From Bacteroidales bacterium UBA4293 (lineage in GTDB: Bacteria > Bacteroidota > Bacteroidia > Bacteroidales > Bacteroidaceae): a stretch of 64,000 nucleotides of DNA. The position numbers were made by a program, and so were the translations under genes. The notes beneath the pieces are model-generated. The model was not told the origin of the DNA, ran no database searches, and saw only the letters and a program-made list of their open reading frames with translations. Positions 31,652 through 41,468 of the stretch are shown here, one piece after another. The stretch covers positions 5,615-69,614 of the forward strand of contig DGVD01000016.1 of assembly GCA_002395835.1 (NCBI GenBank). The letters are read 5' to 3'. How positions within the stretch are numbered: position 1 is the first letter of the stretch; the number at the start of each line of letters is the position of its first letter.

Positions 31652-33160
31652 ATGAATTTTACACCTTTAATTGGACTTTATTTTGCTTCACGCCAAAAGG
31701 CAGTCGAGCAATACAATAATCAAGCCGAACAGCTTCAAATCAATGTCATGAGGCGTTTGGTCCAAAAAGCCTCACAAACAGAATGGGGCTCAGCTCACCA
31801 TTTTGAACAAATTCACTCTTATGAGGACTTCGCAAAATCCATGCCCATCAACTCCTACGAGGAGCTAAAAGGGTACATAGACCGCATGAGGCACGGAGAG
31901 AAAAACGTTCTTTGGCCGGGGCAGGTAATTTGGTATGCTAAGTCTTCCGGAACCACAAACGACAAGAGCAAGTTTATCCCTGTAAGTAAAGAGGGTCTGC
32001 AAGATACGCATTATATGGGAGGAACAGATTCTGTGGCTTTGTACCTGAAACAAAATCCTAAAAGTCGCCTGTTCAATGGAAGAGCCTTGATTTTAGGTGG
32101 ATCTCATGCTCCTAATTACAATCTCAGTAACAGTTTGGTGGGCGACTTGAGTGCTGTTCTAATAGAGAACATCAATCCCCTAGTGAATCTGATTCGTGTC
32201 CCTAAGAAAGAAACTGCCCTACTGAGTGATTTTGAAATAAAACGTGACAGAATTGCCCGTGAGACCATGAACAAGAATGTTACGAATATCAGTGGTGTAC
32301 CCTCTTGGATGCTCTCTGTATTGAACAGAATCATGGAACTTTCTGGGAAACAGTATCTGAATGAAGTTTGGCCTAATCTGGAAGTTTTCTTCCATGGTGG
32401 CGTAGCCTTCACCCCTTATCGTGAGCAATATAAGCAGCTTATCCAGAATCCTGACATGCATTATATGGAGACCTACAATGCCAGTGAGGGCTTCTTTGGC
32501 GTGCAAAGCGATTTCTCCGACCCTGCTATGGAACTCATGATCGACTATGGTGTCTTTTATGAATTTATAGCTATGGATGAACTGGGAAAGGAAAATCCTA
32601 CCGTAGTGCCTTTGACTGGAGTTGAAATCGGGAAAAACTATGCCATGGTCATTAGTACAAGTAGTGGACTTTGGCGATACCTGATAGGCGACACCGTCAA
32701 GTTTACTCAAAAGGACCCGTATAAATTCATCATAACGGGAAGAACGAAAAGTTTTATCAACGCTTTTGGTGAAGAGTTAATTGTAGACAATGCAGAAAAG
32801 GGATTAGCCAAAGCTTGTTCAGAAACCGGAGCTCAGGTACTGGAATACACCGCTGCTCCTATCTTCATGGACTCCCATGCGAAATGTCGCCATCAATGGC
32901 TCATCGAATTCCGCACCATGCCTGATTCCATCGAGAAATTTGCCAAAATACTGGATAAGACATTGCAGGAAATAAATTCCGATTATGAAGCTAAACGCTA
33001 CAAGGACATCACACTGCAACATTTGGAACTGGTTGTGGCTCGCGAAGGCCTATTCAATGATTGGCTGAAAATGAAAGGGAAATTAGGAGGACAACACAAA
33101 GTGCCTCGTTTAAGTAATTCTCGTACGCATATTGAAGAACTCCTTAAATTGAATCAGTAA
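31652..33160 (+). CDS. GH3 auxin-responsive promoter family protein (acyl-adenylate/amide synthetase-like)
   Basis: 502-residue cytoplasmic protein of the ANL-superfamily branch named after plant GH3 (not glycoside hydrolase family 3). The ATP-binding motif is YAKSSGTTNDKSKFIPVSKE near residue 92, with later motifs in YNASEGFFGVQSD and LWRYLIGDTVKFT, then the hinge ITGRTKSFINAFGEELIVDN. Family members in plants join amino acids to jasmonate or auxin; the bacterial substrate is unknown. It begins its own transcription unit and is followed 6 bases on by a lipoprotein gene. Confidence 0.88.
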   Translation: MNFTPLIGLYFASRQKAVEQYNNQAEQLQINVMRRLVQKASQTEWGSAHHFEQIHSYEDFAKSMPINSYEELKGYIDRMRHGEKNVLWPGQVIWYAKSSGTTNDKSKFIPVSKEGLQDTHYMGGTDSVALYLKQNPKSRLFNGRALILGGSHAPNYNLSNSLVGDLSAVLIENINPLVNLIRVPKKETALLSDFEIKRDRIARETMNKNVTNISGVPSWMLSVLNRIMELSGKQYLNEVWPNLEVFFHGGVAFTPYREQYKQLIQNPDMHYMETYNASEGFFGVQSDFSDPAMELMIDYGVFYEFIAMDELGKENPTVVPLTGVEIGKNYAMVISTSSGLWRYLIGDTVKFTQKDPYKFIITGRTKSFINAFGEELIVDNAEKGLAKACSETGAQVLEYTAAPIFMDSHAKCRHQWLIEFRTMPDSIEKFAKILDKTLQEINSDYEAKRYKDITLQHLELVVAREGLFNDWLKMKGKLGGQHKVPRLSNSRTHIEELLKLNQ

Positions 33161-33166
33161 GAATCT

Positions 33167-35095
33167 ATGAAATTGTCTACTAAACATCTCCTCCCCCTAT
33201 TTCTGGTGCTTTTCTTGGTGGCTTGTGCCAAGGTGGGCTCCCCCGATGGTGGTCCCTATGATGAGACTCCACCTAAATTGATGAAAAGTACCCCACTGGA
33301 GAATGCGGTAAACAATAAAATCAAGAAAATCATTCTGGAATTTGATGAGTATGTCAAAATCGAGAATGCTAGTGAGAAAGTGGTGGTCTCACCTCCTCAA
33401 ATAGAGCAACCAGAGATTTCTGCCGTCGGCCGTAAAATACAGGTGGAACTTTTTGACACACTGAAAGAGAATACCACCTATTCCATTGATTTCTCCGATG
33501 CCATTGTAGACAACAACGAGGGTAATCCCATGGGTAATTTCGCTTTTACATTCTCCACGGGCGAAACCATTGATACCATGGAAGTGGCAGGTACGGTTTT
33601 AAATGCTGAAGACTTGGAGCCTATAAAGGGTATTTTAGTCGGATTGCACAGGGACTTGGAGGACTCAGCCTTCGTAAAGAAGCCTTTTGAACGGGTTGCC
33701 CGAACCAATGGTAGCGGAAAGTTCATCATTAAAGGAATAGCCCCTGGAAGCTATCATATTTTTGCCTTGCAAGATGCCGACCAAGATTACATGTTCGGCC
33801 AGAAGAGTGAAAAGATAGCCTTCTTAGATAGCATCATTGTACCCAGCAGCAAACCTGATATACGCATGGATACAGTTTGGACGGATTCTATCCATTATGA
33901 TTCTATCCGCCAGATTCCTTTCACCCACTACTTGCCCGATGACGTGGTTCTCACAGCATTTCTGGAACAACAGACAGATCGGTACTACGTGAAGAGTGAA
34001 CGTCCTGTCCCAGAACGTTTTTCTATCGTTTTTTCTTCGAAGAGTGATACACTACCCAAACTTAGAAGCTTGAATTTCGACTGGAATAATTCTATCATCG
34101 TAGAAGAAAATCCTACCAAGGATACTATTCAGTACTGGATTACAGATACCCTGGTATCACACTTGGACACACTTTCCATAGAGATGACCTATTATGCTAC
34201 CGATACTTTAGGTAACATGGCATTGAATACGGATACCCTATTCCTAAATCCGAAAAAGACGTTGGATAAAATTCTCAAAGAGAAACAAAAGAAACTGGAC
34301 GACTGGGAGAAGGAGCAAAAACGGAAAGAAAGAAGAGGTCAGCCATTCGATAGTATACCACCTGTTGAAAAGCTCTCCGTAAGAATAACCCCTTCAGGAA
34401 ATGTAGACCCTGACGCTAGTGTCAAGATTGAATTTGAAGAACCTTTGGCACGGCTGGATACTACTGGCATTCATCTCATGCTGAAGAGGGATACGGTTTG
34501 GAATGAAGTGCCTTATTATTTCGATTTGCAGCCAGGTAAGCTCTATAAATATGAACTGATTGGAGAATGGAGACCAGAACAGGAATATAAGCTAGTCCTG
34601 GATTCTGCTTGTATAGAAGGCATCTATGGAACGGTCAACGACCCTCAAGAAGTAAGTCTGAAAGTTCCTTCTATGGATTCATACAGTGCGCTCTTTGTAA
34701 ATGTGAAAGGACTGGAAGGGCCTGTAATTGTCCAGTTGCTAAATAAAGATGTGCCTTACAAAGAGGCTTTGGTGGAAAATGGCCATGCCGATTTCTATTT
34801 TGTAAAGCCAGGTACGTATTACCTACGCTGCTTTGAGGATTCCAATGATGACGGCAAATGGACCACAGGAGAATATGCTTCTAAACTACATCCTGAAAGG
34901 GTGTTCTATTATCCTGGTGAACTGGACTTGAAAGCGAAGTTTGACATCACCCAGGACTGGAATGTCCTGTCAACATCGTTGGACAAGCAGAAGCCTGAAG
35001 CCATCACCACTCAAAAGCCAGACAAGGAAAAGAGCATCAAGAATCGAAATGCGGAACGTGAACGTCAGATGAACAGAAATAAAAACAACGACTAA
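33167..35095 (+). CDS. Ig-like domain lipoprotein (Big_5 type)
   Basis: 642-residue predicted outer-membrane lipoprotein: signal peptide with lipobox LVAC (Cys near residue 20), then an N-terminal Ig-like domain around residues 33-125 (LENAVNNKIKKIILEFDEYV, NTTYSIDFSDAIVDNNEGNP) matching the Big_5 pattern. A carboxypeptidase-regulatory-like or SdrD-B-like segment follows (GTVLNAEDLEPIKGILVGL), with a charged linker (EKQKKLDDWEKEQKRKERRG) and a second Ig-like part. Ends in a polar tail. The stop overlaps the DUF3108 gene start by one base. Conserved in Bacteroidales; role unknown, probably cell-surface structural. Confidence 0.82.
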   Translation: MKLSTKHLLPLFLVLFLVACAKVGSPDGGPYDETPPKLMKSTPLENAVNNKIKKIILEFDEYVKIENASEKVVVSPPQIEQPEISAVGRKIQVELFDTLKENTTYSIDFSDAIVDNNEGNPMGNFAFTFSTGETIDTMEVAGTVLNAEDLEPIKGILVGLHRDLEDSAFVKKPFERVARTNGSGKFIIKGIAPGSYHIFALQDADQDYMFGQKSEKIAFLDSIIVPSSKPDIRMDTVWTDSIHYDSIRQIPFTHYLPDDVVLTAFLEQQTDRYYVKSERPVPERFSIVFSSKSDTLPKLRSLNFDWNNSIIVEENPTKDTIQYWITDTLVSHLDTLSIEMTYYATDTLGNMALNTDTLFLNPKKTLDKILKEKQKKLDDWEKEQKRKERRGQPFDSIPPVEKLSVRITPSGNVDPDASVKIEFEEPLARLDTTGIHLMLKRDTVWNEVPYYFDLQPGKLYKYELIGEWRPEQEYKLVLDSACIEGIYGTVNDPQEVSLKVPSMDSYSALFVNVKGLEGPVIVQLLNKDVPYKEALVENGHADFYFVKPGTYYLRCFEDSNDDGKWTTGEYASKLHPERVFYYPGELDLKAKFDITQDWNVLSTSLDKQKPEAITTQKPDKEKSIKNRNAERERQMNRNKNND

Positions 35096-35907
35096 TGGTT
35101 AAAAAGATTCTCACATTTTTCATCATCTGCATCTCCATAGCATCAAACGTATGGTGCCAGAAACCGATAGAGAACAAAGCATTCCAAGTCGGCGAAGACT
35201 TGTCCTATGACCTTTACTTCAACTGGCAGTTCATCTGGATTAAAGTGGGTAATGCATACATGAATACAAAATCCACCACATACAAGAATCAAGAGGCCAT
35301 CCGAACCTATTTGATTACAAGGGGGAATAAAAAAGCCGATCGGTTCTTTATCATGCGTGACACCCTGACCTCCATTTCTACCAAGGATTTAGTCCCTCTC
35401 TATTTTCAGAAAAGTGCAGAAGAAGGAAAACGCTACACGGTGGACAAGGTTTGGTATGATTATGTGAACGGGAAGACCAACACGGATCTGTATTTCTTGG
35501 ACCGGCACGGAAATGTAAGAAGAAACAAACATTCCACCTCCAAGGAGGTCTATGACATGATTAGTATGCTGAACAGAGCCCGCTCCTGGGATGCCAAGGA
35601 TTTAAAGCCGGGACAGAAAATCAAGTTTTTGATGGCTGAAGGAAAGCATGTGGAAGAACAGACCGTCATCTACCGTAAAAAGGAGGTCGTAAAAGCCAAC
35701 GACGATAAAAAATATCATTGTCACAAATTGTCTTTTGTGGAATACGACGAGAAAGGGAAAGAACATGAAGTCATTACGTTCTACATCACAGACGATGATA
35801 ATCACTTACCCGTGCGTCTGGATATGAACCTGAAATTCGGTTCTGCCAAAGCCTATCTCACTAGTGCCAAGAATTGCAAGCACCCTATAACCTCCATTGT
35901 GAAGTAA
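35095..35907 (+). CDS. DUF3108 domain-containing exported protein
   Basis: 270-residue protein with a Sec signal peptide (about residues 1-22, ending NVWC/Q) and a DUF3108 body starting at FQVGEDLSYDLYFNWQFIWI, then KVGNAYMNTKS. The family is a beta-rich periplasmic or outer-membrane-associated domain of unknown role, seen with outer-membrane lipoproteins as here. It overlaps the preceding lipoprotein gene by one base, so both are likely made together. No catalytic motif is evident. Confidence 0.82.
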   Translation: MVKKILTFFIICISIASNVWCQKPIENKAFQVGEDLSYDLYFNWQFIWIKVGNAYMNTKSTTYKNQEAIRTYLITRGNKKADRFFIMRDTLTSISTKDLVPLYFQKSAEEGKRYTVDKVWYDYVNGKTNTDLYFLDRHGNVRRNKHSTSKEVYDMISMLNRARSWDAKDLKPGQKIKFLMAEGKHVEEQTVIYRKKEVVKANDDKKYHCHKLSFVEYDEKGKEHEVITFYITDDDNHLPVRLDMNLKFGSAKAYLTSAKNCKHPITSIVK

Positions 35908-35947
35908 GATACCCCTTAGTTTTTTTGGACTTATCATTGAATTTTGA

Positions 35948-35955
35948 TACTTTTG
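35948..35955 (+). promoter_or_regulatory. Promoter -7 box for cysS
   Basis: TACTTTTG, matching TAnnTTTG, 20 bases before the cysS ATG. Confidence 0.6.
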
Positions 35956-35975
35956 CAGTTTAAAAGGATGAAATT

Positions 35976-37460
35976 ATGGAACATAGTTTATTTTTATATA
36001 ATACATTAACTCGTTACAAGGAACTTTTCAAACCTATCCATGAGGGGCATGTGGGCATGTATGTCTGTGGCCCTACGGTTTATGGTGATGCTCACCTAGG
36101 GCATGCGCGTCCTGCCATTACCTTCGACCTTCTTTTCCGTTACCTGCAAAAGCTGGGTTATAAGGTTCGTTATGTGCGAAACATTACCGATGTAGGACAT
36201 TTGGAACATGATGCGGATGAAGGTGAGGACAAAATTGCGAAGAAAGCACGTCTGGAACAGTTGGAACCTATGGAAGTGGCTCAGTATTATACCAACCGGT
36301 TCCACGAGGCGATGGCTGCCCTGAACTGCCTTCCACCTAGTATTGAACCTCATGCTACTGGCCATATCATTGAGCAGCAGCAGCTGGTAAAGGAAATTTT
36401 AGACAACGGATTTGCCTATGAGAGCAATGGTTCTATCTATTTTGATGTAGAGGGATACAACGAAAAGCATAAATATGGAATCCTTTCCGGCCGTAGCCTG
36501 GAAAACATCAAGGATGCCAGTCGTGAGTTGGCTGGAGTGGGTGAAAAGAAAAACCAAGCCGATTTTGCTCTCTGGAAGAAAGCACAGCCTGAACACATTA
36601 TGCGCTGGCCTTCTCCTTGGGGAATGGGTTTCCCAGGATGGCATTGCGAGTGTACAGCTATGGGTAGGAAGTATTTAGGCGACCATTTCGATATTCATGG
36701 AGGTGGTATGGACCTGATATTCCCGCATCATGAATGTGAGATCGCTCAAGCCGTGGCTAGCCAGGGAGACCAGATGGTTCACTATTGGGTACACAACAAC
36801 ATGATTACCATCAATGGGCAGAAAATGGGTAAGAGCTACAACAATTTCATCACGCTGCCACAATTCTTCTCTGGCGAGCATGAGAAACTGACTCAGGCTT
36901 ATAGCCCGATGACCATCCGTTTCTTCATCCTTCAGGCTCACTACCGTAGCACTGTAGATTTCAGCAATGAGGCCCTCCAGGCAGCAGAGAAAGGGTTGCA
37001 GCGTCTACTCGATGGATGGAAGCTGATTCAGAACGTCACTCCTGCAGCAAAGAGCACCATCGACTTGGATGTGAAGAAACTCCGTGAAGACTGCTATGAA
37101 GCCATGAGCGATGACCTGAACTCCCCTATCGTCATCAGCTTACTGTTCGAAGCTTGTCGTGTGCTCAACATTGTCAATGACAAGAAGGCTACCATCAGTG
37201 CAGAAGACCTGAACCACCTGAAAGAGACATTCCAATTGTTTGCTTTCGATATCTTAGGTTTGAAGCAAGAGGCAGGAAGCGACAATAGTGCCCGGGAAGA
37301 GGCATTCGGTAAAGTGGTGGACATGCTGTTGGAACAAAGAGTTATCGCTAAACAGAACAAGGACTGGGCTACCAGCGATAAGATACGCAATGAGCTCACG
37401 GCCTTGGGATTTGAAGTCAAGGACACGAAAGATGGTTTCTCCTGGAAATTGAACAAATAA
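35976..37460 (+). CDS. cysS: Cysteinyl-tRNA synthetase
   Basis: Charges tRNA-Cys. 494 residues; class I core with the HIGH-type motif in YVCGPTVYGDAHLGHARPA (zinc ligand Cys followed by HLGH, near residues 28-41), further zinc ligands in GWHCECTAMG and FPHHECEIAQ, and the KMSKS loop as QKMGKSYNN near residue 285. A C-terminal anticodon-binding region is present. Length is standard. Followed 13 bases later by a small membrane-protein gene. Confidence 0.97.
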   Translation: MEHSLFLYNTLTRYKELFKPIHEGHVGMYVCGPTVYGDAHLGHARPAITFDLLFRYLQKLGYKVRYVRNITDVGHLEHDADEGEDKIAKKARLEQLEPMEVAQYYTNRFHEAMAALNCLPPSIEPHATGHIIEQQQLVKEILDNGFAYESNGSIYFDVEGYNEKHKYGILSGRSLENIKDASRELAGVGEKKNQADFALWKKAQPEHIMRWPSPWGMGFPGWHCECTAMGRKYLGDHFDIHGGGMDLIFPHHECEIAQAVASQGDQMVHYWVHNNMITINGQKMGKSYNNFITLPQFFSGEHEKLTQAYSPMTIRFFILQAHYRSTVDFSNEALQAAEKGLQRLLDGWKLIQNVTPAAKSTIDLDVKKLREDCYEAMSDDLNSPIVISLLFEACRVLNIVNDKKATISAEDLNHLKETFQLFAFDILGLKQEAGSDNSAREEAFGKVVDMLLEQRVIAKQNKDWATSDKIRNELTALGFEVKDTKDGFSWKLNK

Positions 37461-37473
37461 AAATATCGGGACT

Positions 37474-37650
37474 ATGGATTTAAACAAGATTCAAAAAGGC
37501 TTATGGGTAGCATGCATCGTGCTGTCTGTTATTTGTATGTTTGCTGCAGCTTGGGCTTGTGTCCAGCTGAACGGTGATTTTATCTGCGGGGCAATGGTCG
37601 TAGTCTTTGCTCTGGCTGCTTTCTGGGGATATAAGAAACTTAAAGCTTAA
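37474..37650 (+). CDS. Small two-helix membrane protein
   Basis: 58 residues from ATG 37474: MDLNKIQKGLWVACIVLSVI opens the first hydrophobic helix, and FICGAMVVVFALAAFWGYKK closes the second. Two membrane helices with a short loop (VQLNGDF) between. It starts 13 bases after cysS and ends just before a strong terminator, so it is very likely the last gene of that transcription unit. Not recognised; too short for a functional guess. Confidence 0.65.
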   Translation: MDLNKIQKGLWVACIVLSVICMFAAAWACVQLNGDFICGAMVVVFALAAFWGYKKLKA

Positions 37651-37670
37651 GCTTTCAGAGATATGACAAA

Positions 37671-37710
37671 AGAAGCCGGTTTCGTTTGAAACCGGCTTCT
37701 TTGTTTATTT
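37671..37710 (+). terminator. Terminator after the cysS unit
   Basis: GAAGCCGGTTTC pairs perfectly with GAAACCGGCTTC around a 3-4 base loop, followed by TTTGTTTATTT. Also faces the convergent ddh gene. Confidence 0.88.
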
Positions 37711-37723
37711 ATATCCCACGAAA

Positions 37724-38623
37724 TTAAACCAAATGTCTGATGAGTTCTTCCCTATCTCCTGGAAGGAAGTCGATAACTGGAATTTCTATCATGGTATAGC
37801 ATCCAGGCTGTTGCTTCATGGAAGCACGTGCCACATTCACCAGCACTTGAGCGGTCAGGGCTGGGTTGTTTATCTTCATATTGTACTCGAACAACTGGTT
37901 GTGTGTCTTTCCAGATACACCTTTACGGACCAGATTCACTCCATGGCCTACATCGTTCACATCCTTTACACTCTTCACTTGTGAAACATGAGTCTCATCA
38001 TTTACAAAATAAGGATCGGCTTTAATAGCTGCCTCTACGGCCTTGAAATCTGCCCCTTCTTCCAGTTCCACATAGACCATACGACGGTGAATACCCGTTC
38101 CCAATGGAATAGTTACAGATAAAGCATCTCTTACTCCATCAATAGCACGCACAGCTACAGAATGACCCATACTACGTCCGGGACCGAAATTCGTATAGCT
38201 GATGCCCTTTGGTGCCAAGCTCTCCATCAACGTACGAACCACTGAATCTGAACCTGGGTCCCATCCAGCGGAAATAATGGAAACGGCATTTCCTTCTTTC
38301 GCAGCCTTATCCAAGGAACGACGTAAATCCACAATCTGAGTGTGAATGTCGAAGCTGTCTACCGTGTTAATACCCAGCGCCAGAATCTCCTTCGCATATT
38401 TCTCCACACTGCGAGTAGGAGTGGCCAAAATAGCTACATCTACATCTTTCAGTTCTGTAATACTCTTAACTACATCATAATCTGCCAATTCTGCAGGCTT
38501 ACTCTCTGCCCCTTTGCGGCGAACAACACCAGCGACCTCAAAGTCTTCGCTTTCCTGCAATGCCTCAAGAGCATACTTACCAATGTTACCATAACCTACT
38601 ATGGCTGCTCTAATTTTCTTCAT
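37724..38623 (-). CDS. ddh: meso-Diaminopimelate D-dehydrogenase
   Basis: NADPH-dependent enzyme making meso-diaminopimelate from tetrahydrodipicolinate in one step (lysine and peptidoglycan precursor). From ATG at 38623 it has 299 residues: Rossmann motif RAAIVGYGNIGKYALEAL, then VVRRKGAES, ISAGWDPGSDSVVRTLME and the substrate-site region NFGPGRSMGHSVAVRAIDGV. The longer frame upstream (to 38665) would add residues ahead of the glycine-rich motif and overlap the promoter box, so the internal ATG, with AGAG before it, is preferred. Transcribed from a promoter facing that of miaB. Confidence 0.93.
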   Translation of the reverse strand: MKKIRAAIVGYGNIGKYALEALQESEDFEVAGVVRRKGAESKPAELADYDVVKSITELKDVDVAILATPTRSVEKYAKEILALGINTVDSFDIHTQIVDLRRSLDKAAKEGNAVSIISAGWDPGSDSVVRTLMESLAPKGISYTNFGPGRSMGHSVAVRAIDGVRDALSVTIPLGTGIHRRMVYVELEEGADFKAVEAAIKADPYFVNDETHVSQVKSVKDVNDVGHGVNLVRKGVSGKTHNQLFEYNMKINNPALTAQVLVNVARASMKQQPGCYTMIEIPVIDFLPGDREELIRHLV

Positions 38624-38662
38624 AATCTCTTTATTCTTAGTTGTTAAATTATAATTTATCGG

Positions 38663-38690
38663 CAAAGATAAGAAAAAAGTCTTATCTTTG
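38663..38690. promoter_or_regulatory. Face-to-face promoters for ddh and miaB in one palindrome
   Basis: CAAAGATAAGA (38663-38673) and TCTTATCTTTG (38680-38690) are a perfect 11-bp inverted repeat. Each arm contains a TATCTTTG box, the left read on the minus strand toward ddh, the right on the plus strand toward miaB. The two polymerase sites overlap, so use of one probably excludes the other. Confidence 0.65.
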
Positions 38691-38710
38691 CATCCGAATT
38701 AAGATTTATA

Positions 38711-40021
38711 ATGAAAAAACTATATATAGAAACTTACGGGTGCCAAATGAATGTGGCCGATAGTGAAGTCATAGCTAGCATCATGAAGATGCAGGGCTAT
38801 AATAGTACCGATACGCTGGACGAGGCCAATGCCGTGCTATTGAACACGTGCTCCGTAAGAGAGAATGCCGAACAGAAAATATACAACCGCCTGAACTTCT
38901 TCCAAGCCTACAAGAAGAAGAAAAAGAACTTCATCGTGGGTGTGGTAGGTTGTATGGCAGAACACGTAAAAGACGATTTAATCAAGAACCATGGTGTCGA
39001 CATCGTGGCTGGTCCGGACTCTTATTTGACTTTGCCCGATCTTTTCGCTCAAGTGGAAGCGGGGGAAAAAGCCATCAACGTGGAACTTTCTACCACGGAG
39101 ACCTACCGGGATATTATCCCTGAACGTATTTGTGGGAATCACATCTCTGGCTTTATCAGCATCATGCGTGGCTGTAATAATTTCTGCCATTATTGTATTG
39201 TCCCTTACACCCGTGGAAGGGAACGTAGTAGGGATGTGGAGAGTATATTGAATGAAGCCAAGGACCTGAGAGACAGAGGATATAAGGAAATAACCTTGTT
39301 GGGGCAGAACGTGAATTCCTACAACTTCAATGGAGTTACTTTCCCTCAACTGCTCCGTCAGGTGGCTGCCACGGTACCCGAAATGCGTATCCGTTTCTCT
39401 ACCTCTCACCCGAAAGATATGAGCGATGAGACGCTGCATGCCATTGCTGAAGTGCCCAACATCTGCAAGCATATCCACCTTCCGGTACAAAGTGGAAGTA
39501 GTCGTATTCTGAAGCTCATGAACCGAAAATACACCCGGGAGTGGTATCTGGACCGTGTAGCTGCCATCCGTCGGATTATACCGGATTGTGGATTAAGCAC
39601 CGACATCTTCTGTGGTTACTGCACGGAAACGGAAGAAGACCATCAGGAATCGCTTTCCATCATGCGGGCCTGTGCGTACGACTCTGCCTTCATGTTCAAA
39701 TACAGTGAGCGGTCGGGCACCTATGCTGCTAAGCATATTCCAGATGATATCCCTGAAGAGACCAAAATCCGCCGGTTGAATGAACTGATTGCCCTGCAGA
39801 ATGAATTGAGTGCAGAGAGCAACCAACGTTGTGTGGGAAAGGATTTTGAGATTCTAGTAGAAGGGGTAAGTAAACGCAGCAGGGAGCAGTTGTATGGTCG
39901 AACCGAACAAAATAAGGTGGTGGTCTTCGATAGAGGAAACGTCCATATCGGTCAATATGTCTGGGTACATATCACCGATGCTTCATCAGCTACCTTGAAA
40001 GGAACAATTATTGAAAAATAA
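38711..40021 (+). CDS. miaB: tRNA-2-methylthio-N6-dimethylallyladenosine synthase
   Basis: Radical SAM methylthiotransferase modifying A37 of tRNAs reading UNN codons. 436 residues: N-terminal UPF0004 domain with Cys in ETYGCQMNVADSE, NTCSVRENAEQK and VVGCMAEH (the three ligands of the auxiliary cluster); radical SAM CxxxCxxC in GCNNFCHYCIVPYTRGRERS (near residue 157); C-terminal TRAM domain from about 375. The full set of cluster cysteines is present. Ends in a terminator shared with uxaC. Confidence 0.97.
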   Translation: MKKLYIETYGCQMNVADSEVIASIMKMQGYNSTDTLDEANAVLLNTCSVRENAEQKIYNRLNFFQAYKKKKKNFIVGVVGCMAEHVKDDLIKNHGVDIVAGPDSYLTLPDLFAQVEAGEKAINVELSTTETYRDIIPERICGNHISGFISIMRGCNNFCHYCIVPYTRGRERSRDVESILNEAKDLRDRGYKEITLLGQNVNSYNFNGVTFPQLLRQVAATVPEMRIRFSTSHPKDMSDETLHAIAEVPNICKHIHLPVQSGSSRILKLMNRKYTREWYLDRVAAIRRIIPDCGLSTDIFCGYCTETEEDHQESLSIMRACAYDSAFMFKYSERSGTYAAKHIPDDIPEETKIRRLNELIALQNELSAESNQRCVGKDFEILVEGVSKRSREQLYGRTEQNKVVVFDRGNVHIGQYVWVHITDASSATLKGTIIEK

Positions 40022-40023
40022 CA

Positions 40024-40060
40024 AGATAGGGACCTAGATTTAGGCCCCTATCCTTTTTTT
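40024..40060. terminator. Terminator after miaB
   Basis: GATAGGGACCTA pairs with TAGGCCCCTATC (one mismatch), followed by CTTTTTTT. Convergent with the uxaC end. Confidence 0.82.
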
Positions 40061-41462
40061 ATTTCCGAAAGTATTCTTTAGCATTATAATAACTGATGCC
40101 TTCTATAATCTTTGCTATCTGGTCGTACTCCGATTCCGGCAATAATCCTTTTTCAATGTCACTTCCCCACAAATCACAAAGGATTCTACGGAAATACTCA
40201 TGACGAGGATAAGACAGGAAAGAACGGCTGTCGGTAAGCATGCCCACAAAGCGACTCAAGAGTCCTTGACGGGACAAGGCGTTCATCTGTGCTTGCATGC
40301 CTCCTATATTGTCGTTGAACCACCAACCGGAACCAAACTGCATCTTTCCAGGGGTCTTCCCGTCTTGGAAATTCGCTATCATGGCTGCTATAGCCTCGTT
40401 CTCAGCTGGATTTATATTGTATAGGATGGTTTTGGTCAGTGAACCTTCACTCTCCAGCGCATCCAGGAACTTAGCCAACTGGTTCCCTGCCTGATACTCG
40501 CTGATGGTGTCGAAACCGGTATCTGGACCCAACTGCTTGAACATCTTTGAGTTTGTGTTTCGCAGAGGACCGAAATGGAATTGCTGTACCCAACCCTTTT
40601 CTGCATTCATCCGAGCGAAATCCAGCAGGAGAGCGGTCTGTAGTTTCTCCACTTCCAGCGCAGAAAGTTCCTTTCCGGAACGAACCTTATTAAAGAGGAG
40701 CCTGCTTTCTTCCTTCGTGCATGCAGCCCAAGGGAACTGGCTTACTCCGTGGTCTGCCACATTACAGCCACGGGTAGCAAAATAATCGTGCCGTTTCCTC
40801 AGAGCCAGCATCAAGGCATCGTAGGAGTCTATATGCACATCAGCCACCTCTGCCAATTTATCCACATAGGCATTGTAAGCCTCAGCATCATTCACTGCCA
40901 TAGCTTTGTCGGGACGCCAGGCTGGATACATTTTTATGTCGAAAGAAGCATCCTTCTCTACCTTCTCATGATATTCCAGGGTATCAATGGGGTCGTCTGT
41001 GGTACAGATGGACTCCACATGATAATGTTTCATGAAACCACGGGCTGTAAACCCGGGCTGCTGAAGCATCTCATTGCACTGATGGTAAATCTCCTCCGCA
41101 GTCTCTGGCTTTAGGATCTTGTCGATTCCAAAAGCGGTCTTCAGTTCCAGGTGGGTCCAGTGATAGAGCGGATTACGCATGGTGTAAGGGATGGTCTCCG
41201 CCCATTTCTGGAATTTCTCCCAGTCGGTGGCATCACCTGTGATGAAATGCTCATCTACCCCATTGGCACGCATGGCACGCCATTTATAATGGTCTCCACC
41301 AAGCCACACTTCCGTGATGGAGCGGAAACGATAATCCTCTGCTACTTGCTTGGGGATGATATGGCAGTGATAGTCTATGATAGGCAACTTCTCTGAATGC
41401 TCATGGAAAAGCCTACGGGCCACATCGGAATGCAACAAGAAATCTTTATCTATGAAACTCAT
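40059..41462 (-). CDS. uxaC: Glucuronate (uronate) isomerase
   Basis: Converts D-glucuronate to D-fructuronate (and galacturonate to tagaturonate), first cytoplasmic step of hexuronate breakdown. 467 residues with the amidohydrolase-like metal site IDYHCHIIPKQVAEDYRF near residue 29, ESICTTDDPIDTLEYH, and the C-terminal SGWWFNDNIGGMQAQMNALS and MLTDSRSFLSYPRHEYFRRI. Length matches the family. It is the third gene of a run with the MFS transporter (6 bases upstream) and an SDR, giving uptake plus two steps. Confidence 0.95.
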   Translation of the reverse strand: MSFIDKDFLLHSDVARRLFHEHSEKLPIIDYHCHIIPKQVAEDYRFRSITEVWLGGDHYKWRAMRANGVDEHFITGDATDWEKFQKWAETIPYTMRNPLYHWTHLELKTAFGIDKILKPETAEEIYHQCNEMLQQPGFTARGFMKHYHVESICTTDDPIDTLEYHEKVEKDASFDIKMYPAWRPDKAMAVNDAEAYNAYVDKLAEVADVHIDSYDALMLALRKRHDYFATRGCNVADHGVSQFPWAACTKEESRLLFNKVRSGKELSALEVEKLQTALLLDFARMNAEKGWVQQFHFGPLRNTNSKMFKQLGPDTGFDTISEYQAGNQLAKFLDALESEGSLTKTILYNINPAENEAIAAMIANFQDGKTPGKMQFGSGWWFNDNIGGMQAQMNALSRQGLLSRFVGMLTDSRSFLSYPRHEYFRRILCDLWGSDIEKGLLPESEYDQIAKIIEGISYYNAKEYFRK

Positions 41463-41468
41463 TTTCTT

